From Nocardioides halotolerans DSM 19273 (GTDB lineage Bacteria > Actinomycetota > Actinomycetes > Propionibacteriales > Nocardioidaceae), in contig NZ_AUGT01000023.1 of the NCBI RefSeq assembly GCF_000422805.1, positions 62,001 to 126,000 on the forward strand: 64,000 bases of DNA. The letters are read 5' to 3'. Both the position numbers and the translations under genes were made by a program. Shown here piece by piece: positions 18,666 through 27,087 of this stretch (the stretch's first letter is position 1; each line of letters begins with the position of its first letter). The notes under the pieces were generated by a model. The model did no database searches. It was not told the origin of the DNA and saw only the letters and a list, made by a program, of their open reading frames with translations.

Positions 18666-18704
18666 TTGACAGCCACTTACCGTTAGTTCTAACTTACGGT
18701 AAGT
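18666..18704 (+). promoter_or_regulatory. Promoter and operator of the ArsR-SRPBCC operon
   Basis: TTGACA (18666-18671) and TAACTT (18690-18695) form a good promoter with 18 bases between them. The perfect inverted repeat ACTTACCGT / ACGGTAAGT (18675-18683 and 18696-18704) brackets the -10, and a second small palindrome GTTAG-TT-CTAAC (18682-18693) sits at its centre. The ArsR start codon follows at 18706, so the transcript is close to leaderless. The arrangement predicts autorepression by the ArsR protein. Confidence 0.75.
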
Positions 18705-18705
18705 C

Positions 18706-19029
18706 ATGACGAACGCACACACCATCCTCAGCGCGCTGGGCGACCCGACCCGCCAGGCGATCCTCGACCTGCTCCTGGAGGGCCCGCAGCCCGTCGGCGA
18801 GCTGGCCGCGCTGCTGCCGGTGAGCCGGCCAGCGGTCTCCCAGCACCTGAAGGTGCTCAAGGAGGTCGGCCTCGTGGTCGACCGGCAGGAGGGGACCCGT
18901 CGGGTCTACCGCGTCGACCCCGCGGGGCTGGCGCCGGTCCGCGCCTACCTCGACCGGTTCTGGAAGCAGGCGATGGTCGCGTTCGCCCAGTACGCAGAAG
19001 ATCACCCGACCGAGGAGCAGCACCGATGA
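18706..19029 (+). CDS. ArsR-family winged-helix transcriptional regulator
   Basis: A 107-residue ArsR/SmtB-type repressor. The winged helix covers about residues 8-85, with GDPTRQAIL, the recognition segment VSRPAVSQHLKVL and the wing EGTRRVYRV. There are no Cys residues, so it is not a classical metal sensor; it belongs to the metal-free subgroup usually paired with SRPBCC proteins. Its stop overlaps the next start by 4 bases. A palindromic operator covers its own promoter. Confidence 0.88.
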   Translation: MTNAHTILSALGDPTRQAILDLLLEGPQPVGELAALLPVSRPAVSQHLKVLKEVGLVVDRQEGTRRVYRVDPAGLAPVRAYLDRFWKQAMVAFAQYAEDHPTEEQHR

Positions 19030-19496
19030 CCGAGACCATCCAGCCCGTCCGCGTGAGCGTGTCCGTGGGCGTGGACCAGAAGCGCGCCTTCGAGGCGTTC
19101 ACCGACGACATGACGTCGTGGTGGCCGGCCGAGCACCACATCGGCGAGGCGCCGATCGAGAAGGTGGTCGTGGAGCCGTTCGTGGGTGGTCGCTGGTACA
19201 CCCGCCACACCGACGGCTCCGAGACCGAGACCGGCGTCGTGACGGCGTACGACCCGCCGCACGGCTTCACCGTCACCTGGCAGGTCGGCGCCGACTGGGC
19301 CTTCCACACCGACCTCGTCACCCACGTGGAGGTCCGGTTCACCCCGACCGAGGACGGCCGGACGCTCGTGGAGCTCGAGCACCGCGACCTCGACGGCTTC
19401 GGCGCCGACGCCGAGCAGATGCGCGAGACCTTCGAGGGTCCCGACGCGTGGGGCGACATGCTGAAGCGGTACGCCGAGGTGGCCGACGCCGCCTGA
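19026..19496 (+). CDS. SRPBCC (AHSA1-type) domain protein
   Basis: A 156-residue START/Bet v1-like protein with the pattern of the AHSA1 subgroup: residues 8-25 VRVSVSVGVDQKRAFEAF, the TSWWPAEHHIG segment, FVGGRWYTRH, and a C-terminal helix GPDAWGDMLKRYAE. Such proteins form a hydrophobic cavity; ligands are mostly unknown. It is translationally coupled to the ArsR gene by a 4-base overlap, and the pair is a common actinobacterial regulator-plus-effector unit. It ends 4 bases before the convergent zur gene. Confidence 0.85.
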   Translation: MTETIQPVRVSVSVGVDQKRAFEAFTDDMTSWWPAEHHIGEAPIEKVVVEPFVGGRWYTRHTDGSETETGVVTAYDPPHGFTVTWQVGADWAFHTDLVTHVEVRFTPTEDGRTLVELEHRDLDGFGADAEQMRETFEGPDAWGDMLKRYAEVADAA

Positions 19497-19500
19497 CCGG

Positions 19501-19905
19501 TCACCCGCAGTCGGGGCAGGTCCCGAAGATCTCCAGCTCGTGGCTGACCTCGGAGAAGCCGTGCTCGGCGGCGATCACCCGGGTCCAGCGCTCCACGGTC
19601 GGGCCCTCGACCTCGACGGTGCGGCCGCACCCGCGGCACACGAGGTGGTGGTGGTGGCGCTCGGAGCACCGCCGGTAGATCGCCTCGCCGTCCTCGGTGC
19701 GCAGCATGTCCACCTCGCCCGCGTCGGCGAGCCGCTGGAGGGTCCGGTAGACGGTGGCGAGCCCCACGGGGTCGCCACGGCGGCCCAGGAGGTCGTGGAT
19801 CTCTTGGGCCGAGCGGAAGTCGTCGAACGACGCCATCGCCTCGACCACCGCGAGACGTTGCTTGGTCGGTCGCAGCCCGCCCGGCTGGCCCTCAGTGCTC
19901 GTCAT
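19501..19905 (-). CDS. zur: Zinc uptake regulator, Fur family
   Basis: A 134-residue Fur-family repressor. The winged helix contains RPTKQRLAVVEAM and GLATVYRTLQRLADAG. The C-terminal domain has the His cluster ERHHHHLVC and two CxxC pairs, CRGC and CPDC, for structural zinc. It is the last gene of znuA-znuC-znuB-zur and its ATG (19905) lies 14 bases inside znuB. Membership of a zinc ABC operon with Zur-like boxes upstream supports Zur over Fur. With zinc bound it would repress its own operon. Confidence 0.92.
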   Translation of the reverse strand: MTSTEGQPGGLRPTKQRLAVVEAMASFDDFRSAQEIHDLLGRRGDPVGLATVYRTLQRLADAGEVDMLRTEDGEAIYRRCSERHHHHLVCRGCGRTVEVEGPTVERWTRVIAAEHGFSEVSHELEIFGTCPDCG

Positions 19906-20893
19906 AGTGCGCTCCGTGCTCGGCGTGGCGGTGGCCGTCGTGGACGTAGTCGACGTGGTCGCCGTGCCGCACGGCGACGTGTCCGCAGTCGGGCCCGTGC
20001 TGGTGGCGGTGCTCCGTGGGCTCGTGGTCGGCGGGGGGCACCGCCGGGAACGGCGCCCGCAGCCGGGCCCGCCGCCGCAGCCAGGCACCCACCGGCCACG
20101 TGACCGCGAACCCTGCCAGCGACAGCAGCACGATCGTCGGGCCGGGCGCGACGGTCGCGTGGAAGGAGAGGTACGCCGACAGCACCAGCCCGCCGATCGA
20201 CGCGGCGGCGCCGAGCACCATGGCGGTCAGCAGGGTGGTGCGGAACGACCGCGTGAGCTGCTGCGAGGTCGCGACCGGCACGACCATGAGCGCCGAGACC
20301 AGCAGCAGTCCCACCGTGCGCATCGCCACCGAGACGCTCACCGCCGCGAGCACGGCGACCAGCACGTTGTAGAACCCCACGCGGAGCCCGGTGACCCGGG
20401 CGAACTCCTGGTCCTGCGCCACCGCGAACAGCTGTGGGGAGAGGCCGATCCCGACCACGAGCACCACGGTGGCCAGGGCCATGGTCACGACGACGTCGGC
20501 GACCGAGATCGTCGTGATCGAGCCGAAGAGGTACTCCTGCAGGCGTGCCGAGCTCTCGCCGCCGAGGCCGCTGAGCAGCACGCCGCCGGCCAGGCCGCCG
20601 TAGAAGAGCAGGGCCAGGGCGACGTCGCCGTTCGTGTGGCCGCGCGAGCGGATCGCCTCGATCACGACCGCACCCACCACCGCGACCAGCACCGCCGTCC
20701 AGGTCGGGGAGGTGCCGGTGAGCAGGCCCAGCGCGACGCCCGTGACGGCGACGTGCCCGATCCCGTCGCCCATGAGCGAGAGGCGGCGCTGGACGAGGTA
20801 GGTGCCCACGGCGGGCGCGGCGACGCCGGTGAACGCCGCCGCCATCAGCGCCCGCTGCATGAACGGGTACTCGAAGAGCTCCCAGAAGGTCAT
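19892..20893 (-). CDS. znuB: Zinc ABC transporter permease with His-rich tail
   Basis: A 333-residue integral membrane permease of the ABC-3 family with about eight hydrophobic helices (residues 12-275). GDGIGHVAVTGVALG and the region RTVGLLLVSALMVVPVATS are family hallmarks. The cytoplasmic C-terminal 50 residues are rich in His and Asp/Glu (for example HRHQHGPDCGH and HDGHRHAEHG), which probably bind zinc. The start overlaps znuC by 4 bases and the 3' end overlaps zur by 14, so translation of the four genes is coupled. Confidence 0.93.
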   Translation of the reverse strand: MTFWELFEYPFMQRALMAAAFTGVAAPAVGTYLVQRRLSLMGDGIGHVAVTGVALGLLTGTSPTWTAVLVAVVGAVVIEAIRSRGHTNGDVALALLFYGGLAGGVLLSGLGGESSARLQEYLFGSITTISVADVVVTMALATVVLVVGIGLSPQLFAVAQDQEFARVTGLRVGFYNVLVAVLAAVSVSVAMRTVGLLLVSALMVVPVATSQQLTRSFRTTLLTAMVLGAAASIGGLVLSAYLSFHATVAPGPTIVLLSLAGFAVTWPVGAWLRRRARLRAPFPAVPPADHEPTEHRHQHGPDCGHVAVRHGDHVDYVHDGHRHAEHGAHYDEH

Positions 20894-21696
20894 CGGCCAC
20901 CCTCCAGGGGTGAGCGGACCACCGGCACGTGGTCGTGGAGGTGGTGCGAGGCGTGGTGGTGATGGGTGTGCGCGTCGCCGAACGCAGGCTCGTGCACGGC
21001 GTGGTCGGCGAGCGGCGCGCCGTCGTACGCGATCCGGCCGTCGCGCATCACGACCGCGCGGTCGACGAGGGAGGCCAGGGGGCCGAGCTCGTGGGCGACG
21101 AGGACGATCGTGGCGCCACGCTCCTTGAGCCGGGCCAGCGAGGTGGCGAGCGAGATCTGGTTCGCGAGGTCGACGCCGGCGGTGGGCTCGTCGAGGAAGA
21201 ACAGGTCGGGCTCGGCGGCCAGCGCCCGGGCGATCAGCACCCGCTGCTGCTGGCCACCCGAGAGGGTGCCGACCCCGTCGTTCGCCCGGGACGCCAGGCC
21301 GACGACCTCGAGCGCCTCGTCGATCGCGGCGCGGTCGGTGCGCGAGAGCGGCCGGAACAGGCGGCGGTGCGTGAGGCGCCCCGAGGCGACCACCTCCCAG
21401 ACCGAGGCCGGTACGCCGGACGTCGCGCCGCCGCGCTGGGGGACGAAGCCGATGCGCGCCCACGCGTGGAACCGCTCGATCGGCGTGCCGAACAGGCTCA
21501 GCCGCCCGTCGGTGAGCGGCCGCAGCCCGATCAGGGCCCGCACCAGCGTGGACTTGCCGGAGCCGTTGGCGCCCATGAGGGCGAGGAACTCGCCGGCCGG
21601 CACCTCGAGGTCGATGTGGCGCAGGACCGGGCGGCCGCCGATCGCGACGGCACCGTCGGCCAGCTGGATCGGCGTCGTCGTCTGGGTCACGGACAT
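20890..21696 (-). CDS. znuC: Zinc ABC transporter ATP-binding protein
   Basis: A 268-residue ATPase that drives zinc import. Walker A GANGSGKST (about residues 43-51), Q loop FVPQR, signature LSGGQQQRV, Walker B LFFLDEPT and switch His in LVAHEL are all present. The C-terminus carries a His-rich stretch DAHTHHHHASHHLHDH, echoing the His tail of ZnuB and the His loop of ZnuA. It overlaps znuA by 10 bases and znuB by 4. Confidence 0.94.
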   Translation of the reverse strand: MSVTQTTTPIQLADGAVAIGGRPVLRHIDLEVPAGEFLALMGANGSGKSTLVRALIGLRPLTDGRLSLFGTPIERFHAWARIGFVPQRGGATSGVPASVWEVVASGRLTHRRLFRPLSRTDRAAIDEALEVVGLASRANDGVGTLSGGQQQRVLIARALAAEPDLFFLDEPTAGVDLANQISLATSLARLKERGATIVLVAHELGPLASLVDRAVVMRDGRIAYDGAPLADHAVHEPAFGDAHTHHHHASHHLHDHVPVVRSPLEGGR

Positions 21697-22613
21697 CCGT
21701 TGGCCTCTCGCAGGGCGGTGAGGTTGGCCCTCATCAGGGACAGGTAGTCGTCGCCGGACGTCTCGGACGTGAGGCCCTCGATCGGGTCGAGGATGCGGGA
21801 CTCGACGCCCAGGTCGTCGGCCAGGCTCTGCGCCAGCTCGGGGCTGACCAGCCGCTCGCCGAAGACGGTGGTGATCCCGTCGTCCTCGATCAGCTCGTGC
21901 AGCCGGGCCAGGTCGGCGGGCGTCGGCTCGGCCTCGGGGGAGAGGCCGGAGATGGGCTCGATGAACAGGCCGTAGCGGCCGAGGTAGCCGAACGCGTTGT
22001 GCGAGACCACGACCGTGTCACGAGCGCAGCCCCGCAGCCCGTCGACGTACTCCTCGTCCAGCGTCGTGAGGTCGGAGCCGAGCGCGGCGGCGTTGGCCCG
22101 GTAGTCGGGCGCGTGCAGTGGGTCCGCCTTCGAGAGGCCCTCGGCGACCGCGTCGGCGACCTTCGCGAGCTTGAGCGGGTCGAGCCAGAAGTGCGGGTCC
22201 AGGTCACCGAGGTCGTCGTGCCCGGCGTCGTGCTCGGCGTCGTCGTGGCCGTCATGCGCGAGCGGCTCGAGGCCCGCCACCTCGCCGGCCTCGACCGTGC
22301 GCACGTCGTGGGCCTGGTCCACGGCCGCGTCGACCGCCGCCTGCAGCCCCTTCTCGTAGACCAGGAGGTCCGCATTGGTGACCGCCGCGGTCTGCGCGAC
22401 GGCGAGCTCGAGGTCGTGCGGCTCCGACCCGGGCTTGGTCAGGTTGACGACGTCCGCGTGGTCGCCGGCGACGCGCTCGGCGACGTACTGCAGCGGGTAG
22501 AACGCAGTCACCACGTCGATCCCCGCCCCGCCACCCGGCGCCTCGTCGGTGAACGCCGCGCAGCCGCTCGTCGCCACCAGGAGGGTGGCGATCGGCAGCC
22601 AGACCGCACGCAT
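21687..22613 (-). CDS. znuA: Zinc ABC transporter substrate-binding lipoprotein
   Basis: A 308-residue cluster A-I binding protein. The signal peptide ends in a lipobox VATSGC (Cys18). Predicted zinc ligands are the His in GSEPHDLEL, the His in LDPHFWLDP and the His in VVSHNAFGYL, with a late Asp/Glu region. A His/Asp-rich loop HDGHDDAEHDAGHDD precedes the second ligand, typical of zinc (not manganese) transporters. ATG 22613 is chosen because it yields the signal peptide; the Zur box overlaps this codon, so the transcript is probably leaderless. Confidence 0.94.
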   Translation of the reverse strand: MRAVWLPIATLLVATSGCAAFTDEAPGGGAGIDVVTAFYPLQYVAERVAGDHADVVNLTKPGSEPHDLELAVAQTAAVTNADLLVYEKGLQAAVDAAVDQAHDVRTVEAGEVAGLEPLAHDGHDDAEHDAGHDDLGDLDPHFWLDPLKLAKVADAVAEGLSKADPLHAPDYRANAAALGSDLTTLDEEYVDGLRGCARDTVVVSHNAFGYLGRYGLFIEPISGLSPEAEPTPADLARLHELIEDDGITTVFGERLVSPELAQSLADDLGVESRILDPIEGLTSETSGDDYLSLMRANLTALREANGCP

Positions 22614-22648
22614 GAGAACGATTCTCAGATAGTTGAGAATCATTGTCA
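22613..22648. promoter_or_regulatory. Two Zur-like boxes between znuA and the divergent oxidase gene
   Basis: TGAGAACGATTCTCA (22613-22627) is a perfect 6-3-6 palindrome overlapping the znuA start codon. TGAGAATCATTGTCA (22634-22648) is a second copy with one mismatch in the right arm. Both fit the actinobacterial Zur pattern TGANAANNATTNTCA. On the znuA strand a TTGACA -35 (22644-22649) is followed 17 bases later by GAGAAT inside box 1. The centre-to-centre distance of 21 bases is two helical turns, so two dimers would sit on the same face. Confidence 0.8.
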
Positions 22649-22677
22649 ACTCGTCTGCGGGTTGCCAGACTTCGCTC

Positions 22678-23844
22678 GTGGCCAACTACGCGGACTTCCA
22701 GACCGGCCTCTACTTCGCCGGTCTCGCCGGCGAGGTTCCGGCGTACCCGCTCACCTTCGCCGGCCTCGAGACCGCAGCCCGCGAGAAGCTCGAGCACCGA
22801 CTGTTCGACTACGTCGCCGGGGGAGCGGGCGACGAGCACACCCAGCGCGGCAACGTCGCGGCGTTCGAGCGGTGGGGGATCCTTCCGCGGATGCTCTCCG
22901 GCGCGGCCGAGCGGGACCTCACCGTGTCGCTCTTCGGCCGGACGTGGCCGGCGCCGGTGTTCCTGGCGCCGATCGGGGTGCTCGGCGTCATGACCGACGA
23001 CGAGCGCGGTGACCTCGCGGTGGCCGCCGCATCGGCGGCGTCCGGTGTCCCGATGGTCGTCTCAACCCTCGTCCAGGACCCGATGGAGGACGTGGCCGCG
23101 ACGCTGGGGGACACCCCCGGGTTCTTCCAGCTCTACACGCCCAACGACCGCGAGCTCGCCGAGAGCTTCGTCCGCAGGGCCGAGGCCGCCGGGTTCGCGG
23201 GCATCGTCGTCACCCTCGACACGTGGTCGCTCGGCTACCGGCCGCGCGACCTGCAGCACGCGACCTTCCCGCAGCTGCGCGGCTACTGCCTGGCCAACTA
23301 CTTCTCCGACCCTGTCTTCCGCTCGCGGCTCGCGGCACCGCCGGAGGAGGACCCCGGTGCCGCCACCGTGCAGTGGGCGCTGACCTTCGGCAACCCGGCG
23401 CTGACCTGGGACGACCTGATGTGGCTGCGCGGCCTCACCGAGCTGCCCCTGCTGCTCAAGGGCATCTGCCACCCCGCCGACGTACGCCGGGCGCGCGACG
23501 CCGGGGTCGACGGGATCTACTGCTCCAATCACGGCGGCCGGCAGGCGGCCAGCGCCCCGGCGGTGGACCTGCTCCCCGCGGTGGTCGACGCCGCAGAGGG
23601 GCTGCCGGTGCTCTTCGACTCCGGCGTCCGCTCCGGCGTCGACGTGGTCAAGGCGCTCGCCCTCGGAGCGACGGCCGTCGGCATCGGCCGTCCCTACGCC
23701 TACGGTGCGGTGCTGGGCGGGACCGCCGGTGTCGAGTTCGTGCTCTCCTGCCTGCTCGCCGAGGCGGACCTGACCATGGGGCTCAACGGTTACGCGAGCA
23801 TCGCCGAGCTCGACAGGGAGGTCCTGGTCCGCGTCGAGATCTGA
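22678..23844 (+). CDS. Lactate 2-monooxygenase-like FMN alpha-hydroxyacid oxidase
   Basis: A 388-residue FMN-dependent alpha-hydroxyacid oxidising enzyme starting at GTG 22678 (VANYADF). It follows mycobacterial lactate 2-monooxygenase closely in pattern: LFDYVAGGAGDEHTQRGN near the N-terminus, RMLSGAAERDLTV, FFQLYTPNDRE, the catalytic segment GIYCSNHGGRQ (His/Arg pair), and LFDSGVRSGVDVVKALALGA with GIGRPYAYG for FMN. The likely reaction is L-lactate plus O2 to acetate, CO2 and water, or oxidation of another 2-hydroxyacid. It is divergent from znuA across the Zur boxes. Confidence 0.85.
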   Translation: MANYADFQTGLYFAGLAGEVPAYPLTFAGLETAAREKLEHRLFDYVAGGAGDEHTQRGNVAAFERWGILPRMLSGAAERDLTVSLFGRTWPAPVFLAPIGVLGVMTDDERGDLAVAAASAASGVPMVVSTLVQDPMEDVAATLGDTPGFFQLYTPNDRELAESFVRRAEAAGFAGIVVTLDTWSLGYRPRDLQHATFPQLRGYCLANYFSDPVFRSRLAAPPEEDPGAATVQWALTFGNPALTWDDLMWLRGLTELPLLLKGICHPADVRRARDAGVDGIYCSNHGGRQAASAPAVDLLPAVVDAAEGLPVLFDSGVRSGVDVVKALALGATAVGIGRPYAYGAVLGGTAGVEFVLSCLLAEADLTMGLNGYASIAELDREVLVRVEI

Positions 23845-23926
23845 TCGACGGGCCTGTGGATCGACGCGAGCGACTGTCGGCGGCTCGTTCTAGAGTGTTC
23901 AGCACCAGACCACGAACTGCTCAGAG

Positions 23927-24731
23927 GTGGTGAACGTGCGGGATCTCGGGACCGATGCGAGGGGGACGGCCGGCGCGGCCGCCCTCGTCGCGCCGACGGC
24001 CGCCGAGATCGAGCTGTTCACCCAGCGGCTCGCGCTCGACGGCGGTGCGAGCGACGACGCCGACCGCATCGACCGGATCGCCGCCCTCGAGCGGCTGCGC
24101 CGGGCCGGCGAGGCGGCGCAGCCCGAGACCGTGGCCGACTTCGTCGTCTCGCAGCGGGCGGCGGCGTCCGGGCGCGGTGTCCCCGCCGCGCGGCGCGACC
24201 GTTCTTGTGCAGCGCGTCACCGGCACCGGCACCGAGAAGGCCGTCCCAGTGATGATCAACCTGATCGTCCGCGACGACGTGCTCCTGGGCGAGGGCGCGG
24301 GCTCCGGCTGGGTGGAAGGTCACGGACCCGTCCCTGGCGACCTGCTCCGCCAGTGGATCGCCGACAACGCCGACGCCGCCGTCGACACCTTCGTCCGCCG
24401 ACTCTACGAGCGCCCCGCCACCGGCGCGCTGGTCGGGATGGACTCCCCCGCCGAGCTGTTCCAGGGCCGGCTCGCCGAGTTCATCCGTCTCCGCGACCGC
24501 GTCTGCCGCACCCCCGGCTGCGGCGCCCCGATCCGACACACCGACCACGTCGTCCCTCGCTGCCGAGACGGACCCACCTCCGCCGACAACGGCCAGGGAC
24601 TCTGCGAGCTGTGCAACTACGCCAAGGAAGCAGACGGCTGGACCGCCCGCACCGTCCCCGGCCTCCGCCACACGGTCGAGATCACCACGCCGACCGGGCA
24701 CGTCTACACCTCGACGGCCGAGCGGCTCTGA
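23927..24731 (+). pseudogene. Broken DUF222/HNH endonuclease gene
   Basis: The 5' part (from GTG 23927 to about 24180) reads as a DUF222-type N-terminus including ADRIDRIAALERLRRAGE. The 3' part, in the next frame, reads from about 24196 as ATVLVQRVTGTG and ends in a complete HNH motif with CRTPGCGAPIRHTDH and CELCNYAKEADGW. About 200 residues expected between these parts in full-length members are absent, and the two halves are in different frames. A deletion with frameshift is the simplest reading. The HNH half keeps all metal ligands, so a short remnant could still be translated from an internal start. Confidence 0.7.
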
Positions 24732-25046
24732 GTCCTGCCATCCGGCGTGGTGCGCGTCGGAAGGTGTGCGCGGATCAGCCGAGTTGAGTGCGTCTGGCTG
24801 CAGGGTGGCGTAGCCGAACGTAGCGATCGTGAGCCCGACTTGGCCTCCCAGGCTGAGGCCGGCACGCAGCATCGTCGCTCGCTACGTCCGAATACGTGCG
24901 CGTGGCCGAAGCCGCGATACGGGCGTTCCCACGCGCCCTCGATGTCGTGGCAGTCGACCACCAGGGGTGTACCACCGAAGCGCCCTGACCTGCTCCCTGC
25001 GTCGAAGAGGCGCTTCAGTCTGCCCGAGCCCGCGAGGCGCCACCGT
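24732..25046. other. Gene-free interval with a wide inverted repeat
   Basis: No credible gene is seen between the broken HNH gene and the NUDIX gene. ACGTAGCGA (24818-24826) and TCGCTACGT (24879-24887) are a perfect 9-base inverted repeat 52 bases apart, with GGCCT/AGGCC nested inside, so the stretch can fold. It may be a decayed mobile or REP element; there is no other support. Confidence 0.45.
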
Positions 25047-25451
25047 TCAGGCTGGGTCGCCGTTCATCAAAGCCACCAGAGCCGCGCGCATCTCCTCGTG
25101 GACAGGGGGAGGCAGCTCCTCGACGCCGAACCAACCGATGCCGTCGTGCTCCTCAGGAGCGACGTTTGCCGGCGTGCCGTGCCAGTCACGCACGATCCAG
25201 GCGCTGAGGACGGCCGGCTCTCCCGCCGGTTCGACGGTCGCTCGACACAGGAACGAGGTTGAGGCTGCCGATATCCGCACCCCGAGCTCCTCGCGCAGCT
25301 CCCGCGCCAGCGCGCCCAGCTCTGACTCGCCGGGCTCCATGAGCCCACCGGGCAGGTCCCACACTCCGGGGTACGCGCGCTTGTCCGGGCGCCGATGCAC
25401 GAGGAGCACCCTGCCTCCGCGGACCAGCGCCCCGAGGACGACCTCGATCAT
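25047..25451 (-). CDS. NUDIX hydrolase
   Basis: A 134-residue NUDIX-fold pyrophosphohydrolase. The box G36-x5-E42-x7-R50-E51-x-x-E54-E55-x-G57 is complete (starting GLMEPGE). The N-terminal strand VVLGALVRGGRVLLVHRR and the segment YPGVWDLPGG suit the MutT-like branch that sanitises nucleotides or hydrolyses nucleoside diphosphate derivatives. Substrate cannot be assigned. The gene stands alone between a gene-free stretch and a secreted-protein gene. Confidence 0.9.
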   Translation of the reverse strand: MIEVVLGALVRGGRVLLVHRRPDKRAYPGVWDLPGGLMEPGESELGALARELREELGVRISAASTSFLCRATVEPAGEPAVLSAWIVRDWHGTPANVAPEEHDGIGWFGVEELPPPVHEEMRAALVALMNGDPA

Positions 25452-25502
25452 GCACGGATTGGAGCACGGGCCTCGGACACCGGCCGTTCTCGAGAGCGGC
25501 GT

Positions 25503-26981
25503 TCAGCCGCCCGCCGACCACAGCACGGCGGTCGGCGCGACAGCGGTCAGCACCTGACTGCCGTGCCAGGAGACGAACGACGCCTGCGGCAGGTAGTTGG
25601 AGCCGAGGAAGAACGCCCGGTCGAGGTCGGTGACGGTGAGCGTGGCGCCGTTGTCGGTCAGGCCGAGCGGGACCCGCCGCACCGACACCGACGCCACGTC
25701 GGCGGGCGTGGTGCCGACAGGCAGCTCGACGGTCGTGGCGGCCGGCACGTCGCGGTTGACGCTCAGCTCCGGGATCTGGTGGTCCGAGGAGTACGTCGCC
25801 GGGTCGCCGACGAGCCGGACGTCGACGGCGAGCCCCACTCCTGCCTCCGACCCGGCCGGGCTGGTGTCGTGGTCGAAGGCCACGTAGAGGTAGCTGCGCT
25901 GGTCGCCGACCGCCGGGGTCGACGGGTCCGAGGGGGTCTCGATCCGGCCCTCGCGCAGCATCTCCTGCGCCATGACGGAGTAGGTCCAGGGATGGGCGTC
26001 CATCACGTGCTCGCGGGGCTGCTCGGCCGACCTGGTCTCGCGCGTCGAGAGGGCGAAGCGTATCGGGTCGTCCACGGTGTCGCAGACGTTGTTGTTCGAG
26101 GTGCAGGTCTGGAGCAGCGGGTGGGTGCCGTCGTAGCGGCCCTTGAAGCGCAGCGTCCGGTGCCCGCTGGCCTGGTAGACCCCGGAGCCCCGGACCAGGT
26201 GGCCGGCCCGGTTGACCTCCACGCGGTAGACCCACTCGATGTCGGTGGTGCGACCCCACCGCGCCATGAGTCCCGCCGTGTCGGTGCCACCGTCCTCGTT
26301 GCTCCAGACCACGGAGTACTCGATCACCGAGTGTCCCGGCTTGGCGCCTGGCGTGATCTCGTGCCAGGCCACCAGCGGCGAGTCCGTCTTGGCGCTCTGG
26401 AACTTCCCGCCCAGTCCGGACACGTTGCGGCCGTACAGCACCGGCGCGTAGCGCGCGGCGGCGTACTCCGGGCTCTTCCTCGAGACGGTGTGCACGCGCA
26501 GGTGCCTGACCCGGACGGCGCCGGCCCGCCGCGAGGAACGGTCCGCGGCGTAGTGGAGCCGTAGCGTGTGCACGCCGGCGGCGAGCGAGCCCAGCGCGAG
26601 CTCGCGCCGCGTGGGACGGTCGGAGTGGACGACGAGGTCGGTGGCGTAGTGGTCGTCCACGAACACCGACAAGACGGCCGCCTCGTGCTTCGGCTTGCCC
26701 CAGGCGACCTTGCGGGCCGAGACGCGCAGCCCGAGGAACGCCTCGCCGGGCTTGGTGGTCCTGAACCTGACCTCCGCGTCCCGTCCGCCGCGACGGACCT
26801 GGATGCCGGAACGCTTGGCGGCCTCAGCCTTGGCCGACGGGGGCGCCGAGGAGGGCGCCGACGCGGGCGCAACCGCCACAGCGGACGCGGGGGCCGGGGT
26901 GCCGGGCAGGGCCAGCGCGACGAGCAGGACGGCGAGCGGGGCGACGGGCCACGCTCGGCCGCGGACGGAGGGGGCCGGCAT
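25503..26981 (-). CDS. Secreted protein of unknown function
   Basis: A 492-residue exported protein starting at ATG 26981. A signal peptide (residues about 10-33) is followed by an Ala/Pro/Ser linker to about residue 55. Residues about 60-160 (GIQVRRGGRDAEVRF through GVHTLRLHYAAD) look like a beta-rich domain. The centre (about 175-375) has many Trp/Tyr and one Cys pair, CTSNNNVC, and phrases such as VIEYSVVWSNEDGGTD. A late segment TVELPVGTTPADVASVSV resembles a small beta-sandwich. No catalytic motif is recognised. It may be a cell-surface or polysaccharide-associated protein; that is inference only. Confidence 0.7.
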   Translation of the reverse strand: MPAPSVRGRAWPVAPLAVLLVALALPGTPAPASAVAVAPASAPSSAPPSAKAEAAKRSGIQVRRGGRDAEVRFRTTKPGEAFLGLRVSARKVAWGKPKHEAAVLSVFVDDHYATDLVVHSDRPTRRELALGSLAAGVHTLRLHYAADRSSRRAGAVRVRHLRVHTVSRKSPEYAAARYAPVLYGRNVSGLGGKFQSAKTDSPLVAWHEITPGAKPGHSVIEYSVVWSNEDGGTDTAGLMARWGRTTDIEWVYRVEVNRAGHLVRGSGVYQASGHRTLRFKGRYDGTHPLLQTCTSNNNVCDTVDDPIRFALSTRETRSAEQPREHVMDAHPWTYSVMAQEMLREGRIETPSDPSTPAVGDQRSYLYVAFDHDTSPAGSEAGVGLAVDVRLVGDPATYSSDHQIPELSVNRDVPAATTVELPVGTTPADVASVSVRRVPLGLTDNGATLTVTDLDRAFFLGSNYLPQASFVSWHGSQVLTAVAPTAVLWSAGG

Positions 26982-27087
26982 TTCAGTCTCCAGTGATCGA
27001 CGAGGTGCGACGAGGGCCTCCCATGTGACACCGCGTCGAGGCTCCGGCGCAACCGAAGCAGCGGCAGCGGCGACCTAGAGTTCACCC

